From the NCBI RefSeq assembly GCF_039541115.1, contig NZ_BAABFP010000002.1, positions 744,001 to 808,000 of the forward strand: 64,000 nucleotides of DNA, given 5' to 3'. The notes beneath the pieces are model-generated. The model was not told where the DNA came from, did not search any database, and worked only from the letters and a program-made list of their open reading frames with translations. The stretch's first letter is position 1. Each line of letters starts with the position of its first letter. Shown here piece by piece: positions 63,037-64,000 of the stretch. The translations under genes were made by a program, and so were the position numbers. This DNA is from Angustibacter luteus. GTDB taxonomy: Bacteria; Actinomycetota; Actinomycetes; Actinomycetales; Angustibacteraceae.

Positions 63037-64000
63037 CGGATCTGAAGGAGGCATGTCGGGACCTTTTCGCGGCGCTCGATGAGGGCAAGCGCGTAATCTG
63101 CATCCACTATAGTTGCGAAAACTTCCACGATGTCACCGACCGCCCTGTTGCGGTGAGCGCCATCGCTGTTTCCGAACTGACCGATGCAACAGGGGGACGA
63201 GAGTCAACCGTCTTCTCCATCGCCAATTCTTCAGCAAACCAAGACCCGGTCGAACGCGAAAAGGAGATGTTTGCCAGATTCTTCGAGTATGCACGCACAC
63301 GCCCCGATGCGTTCTGGGTTCACTGGAATATGAACAACGCCACCTACGGCTTTTCTGCACTGATCTCTCGATACCGTTACCTGTTGGGCTCTGAACCCAA
63401 CAGTCCGTGGCAGAGCAACCGTCTCTTCGATCTTGACTCACTAGTGGGCGCCAGGTACGGCGATCAGTTTGCCAAGCACCCAAAACTCCTGAGTCTTTGC
63501 TCGTTGAATGGGTATTTCCTCTCGTTCTTCAAGGCGGGCCGTGACGAAGCAAAGGCGTTTTCGGACGGCGACTACGGCTTGTGCGAGAGGTCCACTGCGG
63601 AGAAATCACACCTTCTAGCATCTATTTTGACTGACTTCCGTGCGGGATCGCTGCGTACACAAAACTCAGTCGGTTCACTGCACTTTGCATCCGAGCCCCT
63701 AGACGCTGTGAAGGTCGTGCTGGCCATAGGTGATCGCTTTCGATATGTGGAACGGCAACTGCTCCGTCGCCACGCCTCTCGCGACACGCTTAAGATTCAA
63801 GACGAGTACGATGCACAGGATTTGCTCAGGGCGCTCCTTGCCGTGTTCTTCGAGGATATTCGCCCTGAAGAGGTCGCACCAAAGCTTGGCGGCGCCTCCT
63901 CACGCATCGACTTCATTCTTCCCGACTACGCGCTCGCACTAGAGCTGAAGTACGCGCGTAGCAGCATGACTTCAGCTTCACTCGGCGAGGAACTCATCGT
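63033..64000 (+). CDS. PD-(D/E)XK nuclease-domain protein (3' end outside window)
   Basis: At least 322 residues, open to the window end. ATG 63033 overlaps the phosphatase stop (ATGA). The N-terminal 190 residues have no family I can name; FWVHWNMNNATYGF (residues 94-107) and LFDLDSLVGARYGD are the most distinctive parts. After ERQLLRRHASRDTLKIQDEYD comes LLRALLAVFFEDIRPEEVA and the nuclease core, with D293 in RIDFIL and E304-x-K306 in ALELKYA. This resembles the DpnII/MboI-type PD-(D/E)XK domain known in solitary proteins of genomic islands. Probable target: nucleic acid. Confidence 0.78.
   Translation, partial: MTDLKEACRDLFAALDEGKRVICIHYSCENFHDVTDRPVAVSAIAVSELTDATGGRESTVFSIANSSANQDPVEREKEMFARFFEYARTRPDAFWVHWNMNNATYGFSALISRYRYLLGSEPNSPWQSNRLFDLDSLVGARYGDQFAKHPKLLSLCSLNGYFLSFFKAGRDEAKAFSDGDYGLCERSTAEKSHLLASILTDFRAGSLRTQNSVGSLHFASEPLDAVKVVLAIGDRFRYVERQLLRRHASRDTLKIQDEYDAQDLLRALLAVFFEDIRPEEVAPKLGGASSRIDFILPDYALALELKYARSSMTSASLGEELI

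Overview
The window is about 64 kb of high-GC DNA (one hand-counted line, 37081-37140, is 43/60 G+C) with GTG/TTG starts, many 4-bp ATGA/GTGA stop-start overlaps, an IdeR/DmdR-type iron box, a DUF222-HNH gene, a cysteine-rich sulfur leader peptide and F420-type luciferase-like enzymes. All of this points to an actinobacterium (Actinomycetota). The chitin, galactoside and sulfonate genes fit a soil- or plant-associated life, but genus cannot be decided from the sequence.

Layout, left half. 1-9083: end of a phosphohexomutase-like gene, a GNAT enzyme, deoC, a complete aldehyde dehydrogenase, a half-length dehydrogenase-like partner, two tandem GNAT paralogues, DUF1684, a pterin dehydratase/VOC fusion, and a DUF222-HNH gene carrying an apparent frameshift. 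9222-15098: sulfonate/organosulfur operon (leader peptide, ssuE, ssuA, ssuB, ssuC, NtaA-type monooxygenase, TauD-type dioxygenase). 15104-18249: PrsW-type protease, MFS transporter, iron box, bfd and bfr. 18260-25589: F420-type oxidoreductase, small unknown protein, uridine-kinase-like protein, geranylgeranyl-reductase-family flavoprotein, adenosine deaminase, two DUF202 proteins, cupin, deoA and cdd. 25591-32145: nucleoside ABC importer (two permeases, ATPase, BMP lipoprotein) and an M20 amidohydrolase.

Layout, right half. 32163-38523: methylmalonyl-CoA mutase large subunit, manC-like gene, complete sdhCDAB. 38528-43695: D-Ala-D-Ala carboxypeptidase, YihY, 2H phosphoesterase, trpS, XRE-TPR regulator. 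43849-46296: a broken chitin-binding gene and an intact LPMO-CBM5-GH18 chitin-degrading enzyme. 46365-57163: galactoside locus, with GH36 alpha-galactosidase and its ABC importer on one strand and GH42 beta-galactosidase, DeoR regulator, galT and galK on the other. 57190-61091: DUF1304, SHOCT protein, NarL-type two-component pair, secreted serine protease.

At about 61348 the gene content changes abruptly. A 3' remnant of exonuclease III (xthA) stops mid-protein and is followed by visibly lower-GC DNA (63241-63300 is 31/60 G+C). That DNA encodes three translationally coupled genes: a minimal nucleotidyltransferase, a PPP-type metallophosphatase and a protein with an RNA/DNA-nuclease-like PD-(D/E)XK domain that runs off the window. 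This island is the best candidate here for an undescribed, possibly defence-related, system.

Functionally, the importer, cdd, add, deoA, a phosphopentose-capable mutase (inferred), deoC and the aldehyde dehydrogenase make a nearly complete route from external deoxynucleosides to glyceraldehyde-3-phosphate and acetate. The galactoside locus covers uptake, hydrolysis and most of the Leloir pathway; galE is not in the window.
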